Shown: positions 12,101 through 25,600 of the stretch, piece by piece | Layout: every line of letters starts with the position of its first letter | Position numbering within the stretch: the stretch's first letter is position 1 | Assembly: GCA_033063855.1 (NCBI GenBank) | Contig: CP093831.1 | Coordinates: 24,862,001 to 24,926,000, forward strand | Direction of reading: 5' to 3' | Origin: Smittia aterrima | Taxonomy: Eukaryota; Arthropoda; Insecta; Diptera; Chironomidae | DNA: 64,000 nucleotides | The notes under the pieces: generated by a model | Database searches by the model: none | What the model was told of the DNA's origin: nothing | The model's input: only the letters and a program-made list of their open reading frames with translations | Translations under genes and position numbers: made by a program

Positions 12101-13601
12101 TGTCATGGCCTTCATCATCGGCCTTCCAGTTGCCCAAATCATTTTGTTCTGCGTAGCCATCGGGCACGACCCGACAGGACTTCCAATTGCGGTGGCAAAT
12201 CACGAACTCTCCGAAGGATTGCTGGCGCAACAGGAATGTCCAATCTATGACGGTTGCAATTACACTCTGCTAAGTTGTCGATATTTAGAGTTTTTGAAAA
12301 ATCGAAGTGTCATTGTGGTAAGTGACTGGGCTGTGAGGCCAATTTGGTTCTTGACTAGGCAGAAAAAATAAAAGAACTCTTCTCCAAATAGACTCATTTT
12401 GCAACTGACGAAGAAGCGTACGAAGTTGTCCGGCGAGGAAAGGCGTGGGGCGCCCTCGTCTTCTCACATAATTATTCGGAATCCCTTGTCGAAAGGACAG
12501 AGTACGGACAGAATGCCAACAGTTATACAGTCGATTCAGCCGAGTTGAACGTCAAATTGGACATGTCAAGTGAGATCTCGCTAAGCTCCCCTTCTCAGCC
12601 TCTTCTTAACTTCTTCCCTCTGACATTTCAGATCAGCAAATTGGAACGCTCTTGTATCGTGACATTCAGTACGCGTTTTTCGACTTTATCGAAAACATTC
12701 TCAAGGATTGCGATCAAAATCCCGCTGTCGGTCGAATCCCAATTAACTGGGAGCAGCCAATTTACGGAGATCGCATTCCGAACTTCACGGACTTTGCAGC
12801 TCCTGGTGTTCAATTGACGTGAGTTAGAAGCTTCCGCTGCAATAAATATTTATTCAATGATTCGTCAGAAATATTCTTTCTCTCATGACGCAACGGAAAA
12901 AAAATATCAAATCATCTTATGTAGCTAAAAAGTTTCTTCTCTCTTCTTCCATTGTAGCATTATTTTCTTTTTATCGGTCGCCTTAACATCTGGTGCCATG
13001 TTGATCGAGCGAAATGAGGGGATTTTGGAGCGGTGCCTCGTGTCAGGAGTTACGGGCGTGGAGATACTCGCTTCACACGTTACCACGCAATTTCTCGTGA
13101 TGTGCTTCCAAACAACTCTCGTTTTGATTTTTAGCTTCTCCGTGTTTGAGTTGACATTGCGTGGAGAATTATTGTGGGTGATACTGCTCGTTGTCGAGAC
13201 CGGATTATGCGGCATGTGCTTCGGTTTGTTCTCTTCGATATTTTCGCTTTTTCAAAATCCTCGGTTAATAAATGTTTACTCTCTCTCTCCTTCCTTAAGG
13301 CTTTGTGATTTCGTGTGCTGTGGATAACGAACGAAGCGCGACGTACCTCGCACTTGGCTCTTTCCTTCCGCTCATTATGTTGTGTGGAATCATTTGGCCC
13401 ATCGAAGGAATGCATCCACTTCTTAAAGCTCCAGCTTTCTTCTTGCCACTTACAAAGTCAACAGAATCATTAAGATCGATTCTACAACGAGGATGGGTAA
13501 TCAGCGATCCAAATGTTTACACCGGCTTCATCTCCACAGGCATTTGGATTCTCGTCTTCCTTACAATTAGTATTTTGTTATTGAAATTCAAGAAAGGTTA
13601 A
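9149..13601 (+). CDS. ABC half transporter, NBD-TMD, ABCH-like
   Basis: ATP-binding cassette half transporter. Ten coding exons with matching phases: 9149-9375, 10707-11003, 11063-11186, 11350-11631, 11693-11931, 12101-12317, 12392-12569, 12632-12818, 12958-13223, 13300-13601, giving 772 aa. Order is NBD first: Walker A GASGCGKT (81-88), signature LSGGQQRR (180-187), Walker B LLILDEP with D204 E205, switch H238 in TTHYIDE. An acidic linker (about 300-370) follows, then a first membrane helix near 391-411, a large extracellular loop (about 415-580) and further helices from 584 to the end. Reverse NBD-TMD order with an ABCA-like NBD is typical of insect ABCH proteins (Drosophila relatives include snu, CG33970 and CG11147), some of which deliver lipids to the cuticle barrier. 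That function is inferred here. Half transporters must dimerise. Donor 13224 (GTTTGT) is weak but required by phase. ABCG is the alternative family. Confidence 0.92.
9376..10706 (+). other. Large first coding intron of the ABC transporter
   Basis: A 1331-bp intron with GTAAGT donor and TTGACAG acceptor, far longer than the other introns of this gene (59-170 bp). It splits the isoleucine codon just before the Walker A loop. No gene is seen inside it. Long first introns often hold enhancers, but nothing specific is recognised. Confidence 0.7.
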
Positions 13602-16600
13602 AGAGAAACGCGCGAAAGCGTTTCGCGTTGCTAAGACAAATTTTTATGATCGTCCTTCCTTATCAATTATTTTCGAGAAAGAAAGCGACGAAATCGAACG
13701 GAGGAAAATGTATTTATATTCATGTGACGACAGGAGGAGAAGTTTCTTTATGGTTATTACAAAAATTTATTGTCATCATGATAAAATGCCTGTGCTCAAT
13801 TATTAGGTAGCAAACAACGTTTTTTTTTTCTTATAAAAGTAAAATTATATTAACCTCGTGGTTGGATCGTAAGATAATAAAATGCAACTTCAATTACCTT
13901 AATTGCGAGACTTTGTGGCTTCGAGTATTTACCTTAATTGAAGCTTAATTCAATTTCAGTGAATGCATTGCCTTGCTGTGTAAAGCTCATGTGACTTTGA
14001 GATTAAAAGTTTTTTATTTTCCAGGAAATAGAAACGACAAAACGGATTTAGCTAATTGGGTGTCTAACTGATTGAGCTTTTGGCGAAAGGAAATTTAAAA
14101 ACGAATTTTGTTAACAACTCCGCGAAGATAACTGTTACAATTTGATCATTAAAAGTTAACGAATTGATGAGATTTTCAAGAGATTTTTCTACAAACGAGA
14201 AATTTGATTTTTAACTCGAGGATTGAAGATAAAATTTTGAAGCAATTCATCTCACGGATAAAAATCCCTTTCACCAACTCCGTCCTCCAACTCCTTCCTC
14301 CATTAAATTTCCTAAACTTTTTTTTACGCAACGAGTAAGTTTAATGACATCGAAGATGCCTCAGGCTTAGATTTCGAGTTTGCAGCGAGTTTTTATAAAA
14401 ATATTTCAATGAATCCTTCGACGAGAAAAAAGCTTTTGTTGCTTTAAAAATAAAATCGCTCCTCCTACTCATTAAAGCCTAAATCCTTCTGCTTGCCTCT
14501 GTGATGAATTTGTTATGTTATTGTTGAGGCGTTTCATTATTTCTTTCTTCTTTCTACCTTTTCTCAATTTGTCGTAGTAACAGCTTATCAACGGATACAA
14601 ATCGCTAGTCCTCTATGATTAATGGATGCTGAAAAAAAATTTGATACTCGCAAAGTGTGTTCGGCTAAGAAGGATTTTTGAAAATAAGTTTGAAGATACT
14701 GTAGACTGTAAATCATTCATGAAAGCTCTTTTCTCGAATTTATCAATTCGCAGCTTTGAAAAGATAAACACAAAAGGAGCGTGAAAGGTAATTTATTTAT
14801 GATGCGAGGAGAATGATTGGAAAATTGCCTCTCGAATCATGTAAAACCCGTCTTTGAGCTTCTTTGATCAACTCGAACGAAAGGAAAGTTCTCAAAGGTG
14901 CTGAAGGGCAGTGTGTGAGAAGAAATCAATTTGCGATGCTCAGAAAAACCTTTTTCTTCTTTTCTAAGGGAAAAGTTCGCTTCTGCTTTGTATGAGAGTC
15001 ACATCCGAGTTGAGTCAGCAAATCTTGAGGAGCAGACAGTGATAGCCAATAATGAGAAATTTCTAATTATTTGATCAAATATTTGATCAACAACAAGTTG
15101 AATGTATAGACATGTCCTTCATTAGCTGTTCTCGGTAGTAGATTGAGATTAGGAGCCTTCATTAAAAATTCAGGTGGCGTCCGATCAAAACCATTTGGAT
15201 AAATATTTTTCAACAAAGAGAAGGAGAATGAGACAGAAGTTTATTTCTTGATTGAGTGAAGTTTGTGTGAGAATCTTTAAAGTTATGAAGAGAAGAGACA
15301 CTTAATTACCAATAAGGTCAATGTTTAATTGAAATGAGAAAGCTGTTCCTGTTGGTGATGACAGATAGAGCTAGATTACGTTCGTGTTGATGAATAATGA
15401 ATCTAGAATCGAAAAATAAATTCACGACACATCCACGAGAACAGAGAGTGTTGATAAATCATCATGATTATGTTAATTATGCGTTTGTCTCGATTAATAA
15501 TTAAATTGTAAAGTCCAGCGAACGTGTATGAGCATGCATGATGCGATGTGGTGTCAGGTTCGTGCATTTGATTCTGTCGTCGATTTACATCGTCAGACTG
15601 CACATGAAGTGATGTCGAAGAAGAAACGCAGTTGAGTTATCGTCATCATCATGCTAAGTGCATCAATTATCGAATAAAGTTAATTATTTAGAGGCGACAA
15701 CGACTGACAGAGAAATGATCTCACATCCTAAACATCTCGGAGAATGTTTTATTATTAAATTACGGACGATTACTTATGCATGTGTTCACTCTACAACGAA
15801 CGAGCGACAAAACAAGCTTTAAGGATTCATTGAACTGAATCATGATGGGAATATGAATGAAAGGGCTAATTACGATATATTGAGTGCAATTTTCTATTCG
15901 AATGTGGAACAAGAACAAACGACTTATCGCAATAAATTTCCTGCTACAACAACAGCTAACGATGGAATAATGAAAAGCAAAAAGCAGTTGAAGTTGTTAT
16001 TAAAAATTAAAATCAACTACAAGTATTACTTTACTTGAAGCTTTTGTGTAATAACAATAATGCAGCCCATTTTCATAATTAATGGATTCGCCGGAGGGCG
16101 AAAGTGAGAGAGAGGGAGGGCGATTGTGTGTTTGAATATTATTTCCACGATAACGGAAGAAATTCATTATTTAAATCACATTAGCAATGAGTTCGCCACA
16201 AAACTTTCTTTTCCAAAATAAAAAAGGATTTAATTATGTGATTAAAAGCATGGCACTTCCAGTCTCCACAATTTCCCCTTCGCTCGAAACTTCAAGGCAT
16301 GCGCTGATGCGAAGTCTCCGAAGAACATGCCAAAAATTCAAATGCAAGGAAAATGTGACACAATTTCCAGTTGAATGTCAGTTTTCATTCAAATGTAAAC
16401 GGCGCCGGAAGTGATTCAATAAATCTCGAGAGTTTCGCTCATGGATTTATTGTGAGAAGGGAAATTTGTTTGAAAAAATAAAAAAGGAAAAAGAGGAGAA
16501 AAGTTTTAATGTGTCGACTGTCACATCGTTAATAAAAGAAAATATTTTATTCGACAGAGCAAGAAGCTCAAGTTGTCGTTAAACTTTCCAACTGTTTTGA

Positions 16601-19600
16601 TGTTCGCGAGAATCATGCGGCGAGAAAAATGAAAGTTTCATGCGAAACATCCATAAATAAGCAAACAGTTTGCGAACTAAAACTTCCAGAGCTTTTTTAG
16701 TTGTTTTTTCGGTGAAATATGTAAAACGCTCCTCGTCGTCTCAGTGATTGTGCTTGAGTCATGAAAAATTAATTTCCTCAACCATACAAAATCTAAATTG
16801 TTCAATATCGAAATATAAATCACATTAAATTTAAATCAACCTCCTCGAGGCGTGCGAGGCAAATATTTCCATTGTTGTTCAGTGAGTGAGTTGGAAAAAT
16901 CATTTGAGAGTGAATTTGAGAAAGAAATCCGCTTTGGCGGATGAAGAATTGATAGCGAAACATTCGAACAACAAACAATTATGATTCACGCAAGAAGATT
17001 AAAGGAGATATGCTAATTTAAGCGTGTAAAGGAGGAGATAAAGGTTTGTTATCTTTGCATTTGAATTCACTTCGGAAAATGTTTTTACAAGAGAAACGAC
17101 TGTTCACATCTAAAATAAATATTTCTCTGTTTTTGCCGAAATAAAAAAAGGAGAAAATCGATACTAACTTATCCATTGACCCTGATTCCTCCTTTTCCTT
17201 TTCACTTTGTCGGTGAAGACAATTCCGATTTGTGTACTTTGAGAAATCAATAAAAGAAACATTTTTCAAGCCTGAGCAAAGTTCGCCAAAAAGTCATTTC
17301 GTGCGGTGCAGTTTATGACTTCTCCGACTACTTTCGGAATTTAATTAAAAATTTCCATAAATTCTCGGATTGATTAATTCGCTATGAGAAAAGTTTGAAA
17401 GATATTAAAAAGCTTTTTTATATATTTCCAAAGCTTTTCTCCTGAACAAGTAGAAAACGAAATGAAATTGTTTCAAAACAAATTTTGTGGTTTATTGTTT
17501 TCTCGAGCCTTTCTGAAATATTAATTGAAATCCTCGGATGGAATGGAATCCTCAAAACATTTTTTTTTTCGTGAAATGAGTTTTCCGCCGCGCGCGTAAA
17601 CAATGAATTCTCTTTGAATACCTTTTCACTGTCGACCGGCGAGGGAAAATCCATTATGGCATTCCTTTTGCTAGCATTCACAGTAAGGTGAAGTAAAACA
17701 ATGGAAATGATTAATCAAATCCTGAAAAATAACCATTCTCTGGTCATTATAATGCCAGGAATTTCAACGGAGATTTTCGCTATTATTCCAAGTGATTACG
17801 AGTCGAGTGTTGAGTACTGTCATTGTCTGATGGGGTAGCGCTTAGACTTGAAACAAAATCAATTTAAAGACAAAACATAAAATTATTCTCAAGTCCAATG
17901 AAGCGATCAATTGCTCGCCACTTCATCAGCAGATTCTCGAAGTTTTTTCTTTTTACACGACCGACGTCAGTGAAACCCTCCCCACACCACGAGAGACAGC
18001 TTAACTTTTTTCCAATAATTTGATTATTTTGTGGAAAATATCATCGAAGAGAAGACTCATCATTGCTCTGCTAATTCAGCAGTTTAATAAAATATTGTCA
18101 ATCATTCTGACACGTTCGGAGAATGAGAGAGAAAGAGATTTTGCAAATATTTATCGTCTACATGTTCATGGAAACGAAATTAAAGAGCGCACGGGGAGGA
18201 AAAGTTTTTGTTAGAAACGAAAACAAAAGGAAAGTAAATAAGGAAAGGAGCTTCGAAGGTTGTGAAGGGCAAGCAGGCGAGGAAAAGTAGGAAGCCAAAC
18301 GAGAAACGACAGAATAATTCCTTTGACGTCGACTCATTATTCGCCGGGAAATGATTTTCTTCTTAGAACACTTCTCTCATCTGTCTATGACAACACGAAG
18401 TATAAAAATGTTTAAATAGAAAGGATTACTTCCTTTCGCGAGAGTTTAATGTTTCTCCATGGAAAAGCGAAATTTAATTATTTTGAGTAGAAGAGGATTT
18501 AACGATTGTTTCCCAAAAACGAAGATGACAAAGTGTTTTCATATTTTTTTTATCGAAATATTACGGCGCTACTTAGCCTACGGATCATGATCGTAAAATA
18601 TAACGACTGTACCTGACTTCTCCTCCCAACTCCTGCTGATCCTTTTGATTTCTTAAAGCGCGTCAAAGATCCTGAAAGCAAGCAAAGAGAGAGATTACGT
18701 CTTCTCTGGAGTTTTTTCAAATTATTTTCGATCCTTTTTCATCATTTTAATTTGCGCCTTCCTTAATTAGTCGCTCAGGACTTTTTCATCGTCTTGGAAG
18801 AAAATAAAATAAAAAGGCGACGCTTGAAGTTTATTTCTTTCTTTTTTCTCTCTGAAATCCACAACGATCCGTCACGGACTTGAAATGTTATTTAACGACG
18901 GAAAAGTTCGCTTTGAAAATTATTTTCCTTCACCGGAGCCGGTTTATGTCTAATTTGATTTTAATGTCTTAATGTTATGCTAGAGATATAACTTAAGCTT
19001 CATTCATTAGTCGGTGTTTTCATCGTTGCCTTCCAACCCGCCCACGAGACCTTTATCAATTTTTATTTCCGACATCTCTTGAAGTCTCGGCGAGAAAACT
19101 TTCGTAAGATTTATTTAATCGTGATATCAAAGTTTTCCGTGTTCGCCTCTTTTTCTCACTTTGAATATGACTTTCTCTCACAGCTTTCTCTATCTGAGAA
19201 AGGATGTCGAAGAAAAGGGAAAAGTTAGTCTCTAACTTCCTATCGATAAAGTGGTTTAGGCTTTGTCTTCGTTTACGACAACGCAAGGCCACATACTCGG
19301 TTGTAAATCTCTTGATGTGATTCGTGTGATATTGAACTTGGAAGCTTCCACCACACACCGTTGATCCACTTTAATTCTCTGTGATGAAGGCAAAAAATGA
19401 ATAAATAAATTCCCTCTGCTTGCTCTGATCTCTTAAAACCATTGCGTTTTCCACTGAATTGATTGTAGAATATGTTGAACGCATCTCTCGCTTTGTAAAT
19501 TTGTGTATTTAGGGCGAGGTCCATTATTCCCCATTTAAATAAAACTCGAGCGGAATAAACTCGATTTACTTTACATTTTTCGCTTCAAATATTGCTCGCG

Positions 19601-22600
19601 AGTTTTCATAAAAAAAAACCAAAACATGATAGACGCTCAAATTTGATTACCAAATATCAAAAAACGAGCTTTCAAAGCGCATCGCAATAGCGAAAGCCTT
19701 CCCTTGAGCTTTCACATCCTCTCGAGCGCGAGAATCGAGAACAATACAATTTAAAAACAGGAAAAAAAAGAAGTGAAATGCAATTCGAATCCTCCATAGC
19801 GCGCACATGACTCCAACGCTTCGACAGATGTGTCGATGCAATAAAAGGCAAACAAAACTCGGAGACGTGAAAGCAAAAATCATGAGAAATTTATTTAAAA
19901 CGCCAAGCCTCATAAATAAACTTTACACATAGAGAGATTTTTCTCCAATAAAACGTTCCTCCCATGCCAAAAATAGATTGCTCTTTATTACGGCTTTATA
20001 AAAGGACATTTTTAAGCTATTCACATTGATTTATTGATTACTCAATCTGTGCTCATGAGTGTGTCTCTCCTACGAGCTTTGGCATCGTGCGAAGTTAAGC
20101 GAACATTACAAGGGAACTCGCTTTGACATTTTACTTAGGGAGAACGATGATCAGAGTTTCTGCGTATCGCCGTGAGGGGAGAATTAGCGAGCGATGTTCA
20201 ACTTCATTGCGCGTTAAAGTTCTGACTTATATTTTATACAGAAAATGTTTTTCTTTCGAGAAAAATAAAATGTAAAGATTTTTTGGTGAAGGGATTTTTC
20301 TGAGGAGGATTAAGATCTCATCACTCTGACAAGAAATGAAGTCTCTAGTAGCTTCTCTAGCTCCTGAATTTCATGAACGAATTTTAAAAGATTTTTCTTT
20401 CGTAGAAAAATCCTTTCAAAGATTTTTATTTCCGTAAATTCGCCGCAGTCCATGACTGACGTCATGAAAGCTGCGAAAATTTATTTAAATGAGAAAGACT
20501 TTACCTTATCTTAACGACTTACTCTGGTGTCAGCAACATTTCCGGATTAAAGAGAAACCCAACACACACAGTGAGTTCAAAGCAGCCTCAAGGTCTCGAC
20601 CCGAGCGAGGGAAAGGAAAATCAATTCCAAGACAAATAATAGCTTTAATGTATGATAATCATAATTCACATAATTCTCGGGTCTCCATTCAAGGTTCATC
20701 GTGAAGAGACAGCTCGTGAACAATAAAGATATTCGAGACGAAGGGAAGGGAGCGTGTGGATGCGGCAATAGAAGAGAGGAAATGAGAAACGAAGGAGGAA
20801 GAAAGAGACAATGTCAAAGAGCTAACATGAAAAAGAAATGAATTTTTATAAAGAATTCTTGTGGAAATTCTTATTAATCAAAGAACGTTGAGACTCGCAT
20901 TCAGCTAATTAGAAGAAAGAGAGAGAGAGGGAGAGTGAGCGATAAATCTTGTTAACCATCGCATATTTGAGGAAGGAAAATCCGAGAATCTTTTGAATGA
21001 AGTAAGAACGAAGATTTAATGAAAATAGCTGTGGGAAAATCCTTTTGATTGAATGAAGCTTCTGCACAGTGAACTTCGTACCAACTAACATGCTGTGAGC
21101 GTCATGTCTGTAGTTTTCCAAAGCGACACAATTGGAAAATTCACTCTTCAGCTTTAATAAATTTCATTTAACAATCAGCATGCGATATTTCTCTTTCTCT
21201 CGGTGGTGTCGCTTTTGCTTTTCTTCATGCAGATTTTTCCATTTTCTCTGCTTTTCGTTTATCTTTCTTTTCCGGCTTTCGCTTCTCCTTAAATACCATT
21301 TATTATTGTTTTAGTTTCATTTCACAAGAAATATAACACACACACCCGTCATGCAGCCTGAATCCCATTTATTTAAGCTACGAATCTGCTTCTCACTCCT
21401 CCCGCTTACACTTTAATAATTCTCTGTGGAAATTTATTGCTGTGCTTTGATTAAAGCTGAACGAACGACCGACCCACGGTTGGCACTGTTGGGCGGAACA
21501 ACTTTCTTTCGTTTCTCTGCTGATTTTGATTCATTGGAGCAGAGCATGGAATTATTGTGTTTCGATTTATAAATCCTAAAATTGTCAAAAGCAAATAAAT
21601 TTCCTCGGACAAATAGAAAATGACTTCAACTAGAGCGAAAGGGAATGAGAGAGAGAGAGAGAGAGTTGTTGTTATGATTTGTTTTCATGTTTTGTGCTAA
21701 ATGGAAATTGTTGCAACTTCTGCAAGTTTATTTTCCTTTTATTACTCTGTAAAGTCGATAATGCTTTGAATTGGATCGAGATCTCTAGTCGTAACCGGAG
21801 TCTCCTCTTTCTCACTCTGTCCTTGCTCATCTTTGCGGCAAATGAGGTTTAAGTTCCATAGCGCGTTCACTCCCTCGAAGGGAGATCATCACGATAATGC
21901 GGAAAATAAACAAATATTATTCAATTTATTTTCTCCCCTTCGAAGAGAAGGAAATCGCATCCTCAAAAGCGAAAAAAAAAAGTTGTTTGCTGGAAAGCTG
22001 ACAGAGAAGCTTCGTCTGCTCAAAGTTGAAAACTTTTGTATTTACACTGAAATTTAAAGAAGAAAAATCAACAGCAGAAAATCTCTTCATCCATAAAGTC
22101 ATCGTCAGACATGAGATTGATCCTGAAGCCTAATCCCCTCAGTCTCGACAGAAATCAGAGAGGAAATTAATTAAAAGTTGCATTGAAGCGCAGTGACATG
22201 AATAAATTTAAACATCAGTTAACGGAGAAGTAATCAACGCGTAACTAATTGTTCAACCCCCACAAACGCTTTGAGAGATGAGCTTTCTGAGAGACGATGA
22301 GCTGTTGAAAACACAATGAATGAGATAATTGTCTCTAATTAATTGTAGATTTCAATGAGTTTTTCACTCCTTTGTTAGACATTTTAGCGTTTGTGCCGTT
22401 GACTGAACGATATCAATCGCTCTTTCAAACCCCAATCAGCTTCGGGAAAAAAATGTTTGATTAAGCTAATGTTGACTCATATGAATGAGAATGTGTTTGG
22501 CATGGAAAATGGTTTGCACAATTAATTGATCAATTTGTAATTAAGCCGAAAGGATCTCATTAAGTGTTTTTTGTGTTAAATGATTTGCGAGTGTGGAGGA

Positions 22601-25600
22601 TTCATTAAGATTTCATGCTTGTTGATGCACACCCGAATTTGGTTGATTTTAATTAGAAAACAATATTTTCCATTAAACCGAAACACTCGCAACTAAAATT
22701 GTTGATTTAATTTTTAATGCTGTAATTGTTTTCGGCTTACAGCAATTACAAATTTGCATTAACTCGACGCACCCAACAACCGACAGGGAACACTGCTCGG
22801 TCGTATTTCGAGCGATAATCGATTTTCAGTGTTCGAGAGTAATTAAAATTGTGTCTAACTCACGAGAGTTTCCAATGAATTCTCTTGGCGGAGCTGAATG
22901 CATTGCAATTGCATTTATAACGTCATCAATTTATATTAGTCGAGGCTAATGCGAGGGCTCAATGATACGATTGCTGTAGTGCAGGTTGATATATCGGAAG
23001 GCAATTGAGGTCTACTGTGTGTTTCGCTTTTTGTTTTAATTGCGCAATTGATCTTTGCACCTCTAATGAGCCTGATAAGCTCGCTGATTAACGAAGCAAT
23101 TAAAAACTCTCTTTCTCTCTCTTAAAAGAAAATCTTATCACGCAATTATCGCATGAATGAATAAAGGAATCAGATTGCTTCGCTGTCTTGTCTTAAAAGA
23201 AATCTTCTCTCAAGAGCTTAAAGGCTTAATTTCAATCAAAGAAAAATAATGTGTCGAAAGTTTTAATCGCATTAGACTGGCTTTTTGTTTTGTGAAAAGT
23301 TTATCAGAGAAACCCTTTCGTTTTAATTCTCCTTGTCTTCGCCTTTTTCTGAACATTCATTTTAATGAATTCGTTTAAACTTGTTAAGATTCTCTTTGAA
23401 CTCTATTCATTCGGAACGATCCCTGAGCAGCAAGAGAGCGACGAAATCTAAAAATTCATGACCCAAATTAAACAGCAACATGCACAGGTCGGCATTTGGA
23501 TTAGATTGAGAAAAGCTTTCGACCATGAAACGATGGAATTGAAAAGCAATTCGAAATTATTTTGATCGTTTGATAGCCCTTAACTCTGAAACCTTCGCTC
23601 GAGTCTCCAGTAACGAGTTCAGTTAAGAAAGAAAGGAAAATCATTTTCATCATCATTCTCCTCCTACTGCGGCTTCAGTTGCCTTAACAAGCATACAAAG
23701 CTTAGCTCATTCCCCGCAGGACCGTAAAGCGAATCTGACATTCTGTATTATGATGTTAATGAGTTTTTATTTGTGTTTGAAAGGTGAAGTTTTAGATGGG
23801 GAAGTGCCACGATGAAAAGCCTACGCACTCACTCCCTCTTTCACTCATTTTGATTTAAGTAATTCAATGAAAGTCTTCTTCACAACATTAATCATCCTGA
23901 AGAATAAAAAGCTTTCTTTACAAGCCAGTCGCTTTCATCGTAATGTTCTAGAAAATTGCCCCGTCGAACATCCGCAATTCTCCTTAGGGACGGTTCAGAA
24001 ATTGTGGAACTGCGGAGTCAAAGTTTTTAAGTGACTTGAGGGGAGGGGTATGAAACTACGTGATTCCAGGATATTCCCTAACACTTCGCCTTCTGTTTCT
24101 ATAACAATGGAAATCGTTTCCTATTCAAAGTGAAATGAAAAATCGTGTCTGATTGCATTAAGACATCGCGCTGTTAATTGACTCAAAGAATATTCTTTTA
24201 GGAACGAGCTTTCGATGCGAAAGCTCTTTCAACGTGGAATTCCTACGTGACGTCTTTATTTGCTCACTTATTTCAATAGAAAAGAAATCTTTTGATGGAA
24301 ATATACGGCACTGAGTAAATAACAATAAGAAAGCAACAAACAATTTCTTTCTCTCCGGTGAATGTTTGTCGTGCCGTTTCCATTAAAATTTCTTACAATT
24401 TTTTTACTCGAAATGCATTTTATGCTTCCGTTCGCTTTTAGCGTTTCTTTGACTCGTACGGTTCGGTATGAAAATTTTAAATTAAGCAAATATTGAGCAA
24501 TCGACAACATGACTTGAAGGGGAAGGCGGCTGCTGCTTTTATGTTTCTCGGAGACGTCAACACACAAAACAAATAAACGATGATGATTTTTACGACCTCG
24601 TTCGTTTAAGGCTCGGGAAATTTTTTGAGCAAAATTTGTCAACATGAAAAGCCTTCTGTCAAGACGAGGGAGATCCCAAAAGCTTTGCTACTGCAATCTC
24701 CTTTTGCAATCAATAAATCTTTCGTTTTTTGGGAGCAGACATGTTTTTATGGAGGTTATAATGTCGTTGTTACTTTTATGGGTCGTAAAGTAATTCTTGG
24801 AAAAAGAGAAAAAGTGATTCTGTCTAATTAATTAGCCAACTTGGCTTAAGTACTCAGTAGTAATTATCATGTCTAGTCGCATCTAAACATGAATCAAGTC
24901 GAGGGAACTTTTTAAGCTCATTCTTTCAATGCGGACGATTATGGAAAAAAAGGAAAATCTGTTTCAGCATTTGAAATTCAAATAGAAAATAAAAAAAGTT
25001 ATCAAATTTGAAACGAGCTATTGAATTTATTTTTCCCTTCGGGAGAATATCGCCTAATGTGCTTTCAGCAAAAGCAACATAAGCATCCTTTCATTCCTAT
25101 ATTGAAGTGTCTCTGAATATATTTATTGGATTGTCGAGTTCTTCATCTCTCCAACGACATGGAAACTTCTAATAAATTGCTCATATCGAACCAGATTTTC
25201 CACTCGAAACTCGCAGCGAGAGAATTCATTTCCTCCAAGTTTCAATTTTTTATGACTCCTCGACATGTAAAGTGTGACGAAGGCAAGTGCGTAAAGGCAA
25301 AGAAAATTGCGGAACATGCCATCGCATCATGTGTGACTGTGTGACTGTGTTATGCGAAGTCAAGCAATAAAATCGAAAACGAGTCAACACAAGGAATTCG
25401 TCATGGGGGAATTCACAACTTATGCGAACACTTAACTTTGAGCTTTCCCTTCTCCTCACTCGCTCTCCCCCACACTCACTCGTCGTTGTCGCAATATAAT
25501 GCCACACTCGTGAATTCGACACAATTCTTATATATCTGAGGATAAATCTTCAAGCGAGTATATTAAATCCCTGAGAAGATGATGTTCCATGTTCTTTTCA

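Noticed and set aside
11997..12371. Open frame beginning upstream of ABC exon 6
   Set aside because: Its first third is intron. The true exon starts at 12101, where phase and the VMAFIIGLP helix match.
15061..15094. Palindromic TTTGATCAAATATTTGATCAA
   Set aside because: Short AT-rich palindrome expected by chance; no flanking duplication or recurrence seen.
20050..20110. Possible 5S rRNA-like patch ('gcgaagttaagcg')
   Set aside because: Only a short resemblance to the 5S core; the flanks do not match 5S arms.
24268..24645. Minus-strand open frame of 125 codons
   Set aside because: Composition and lack of motifs suggest a chance frame in the gene-poor gap.
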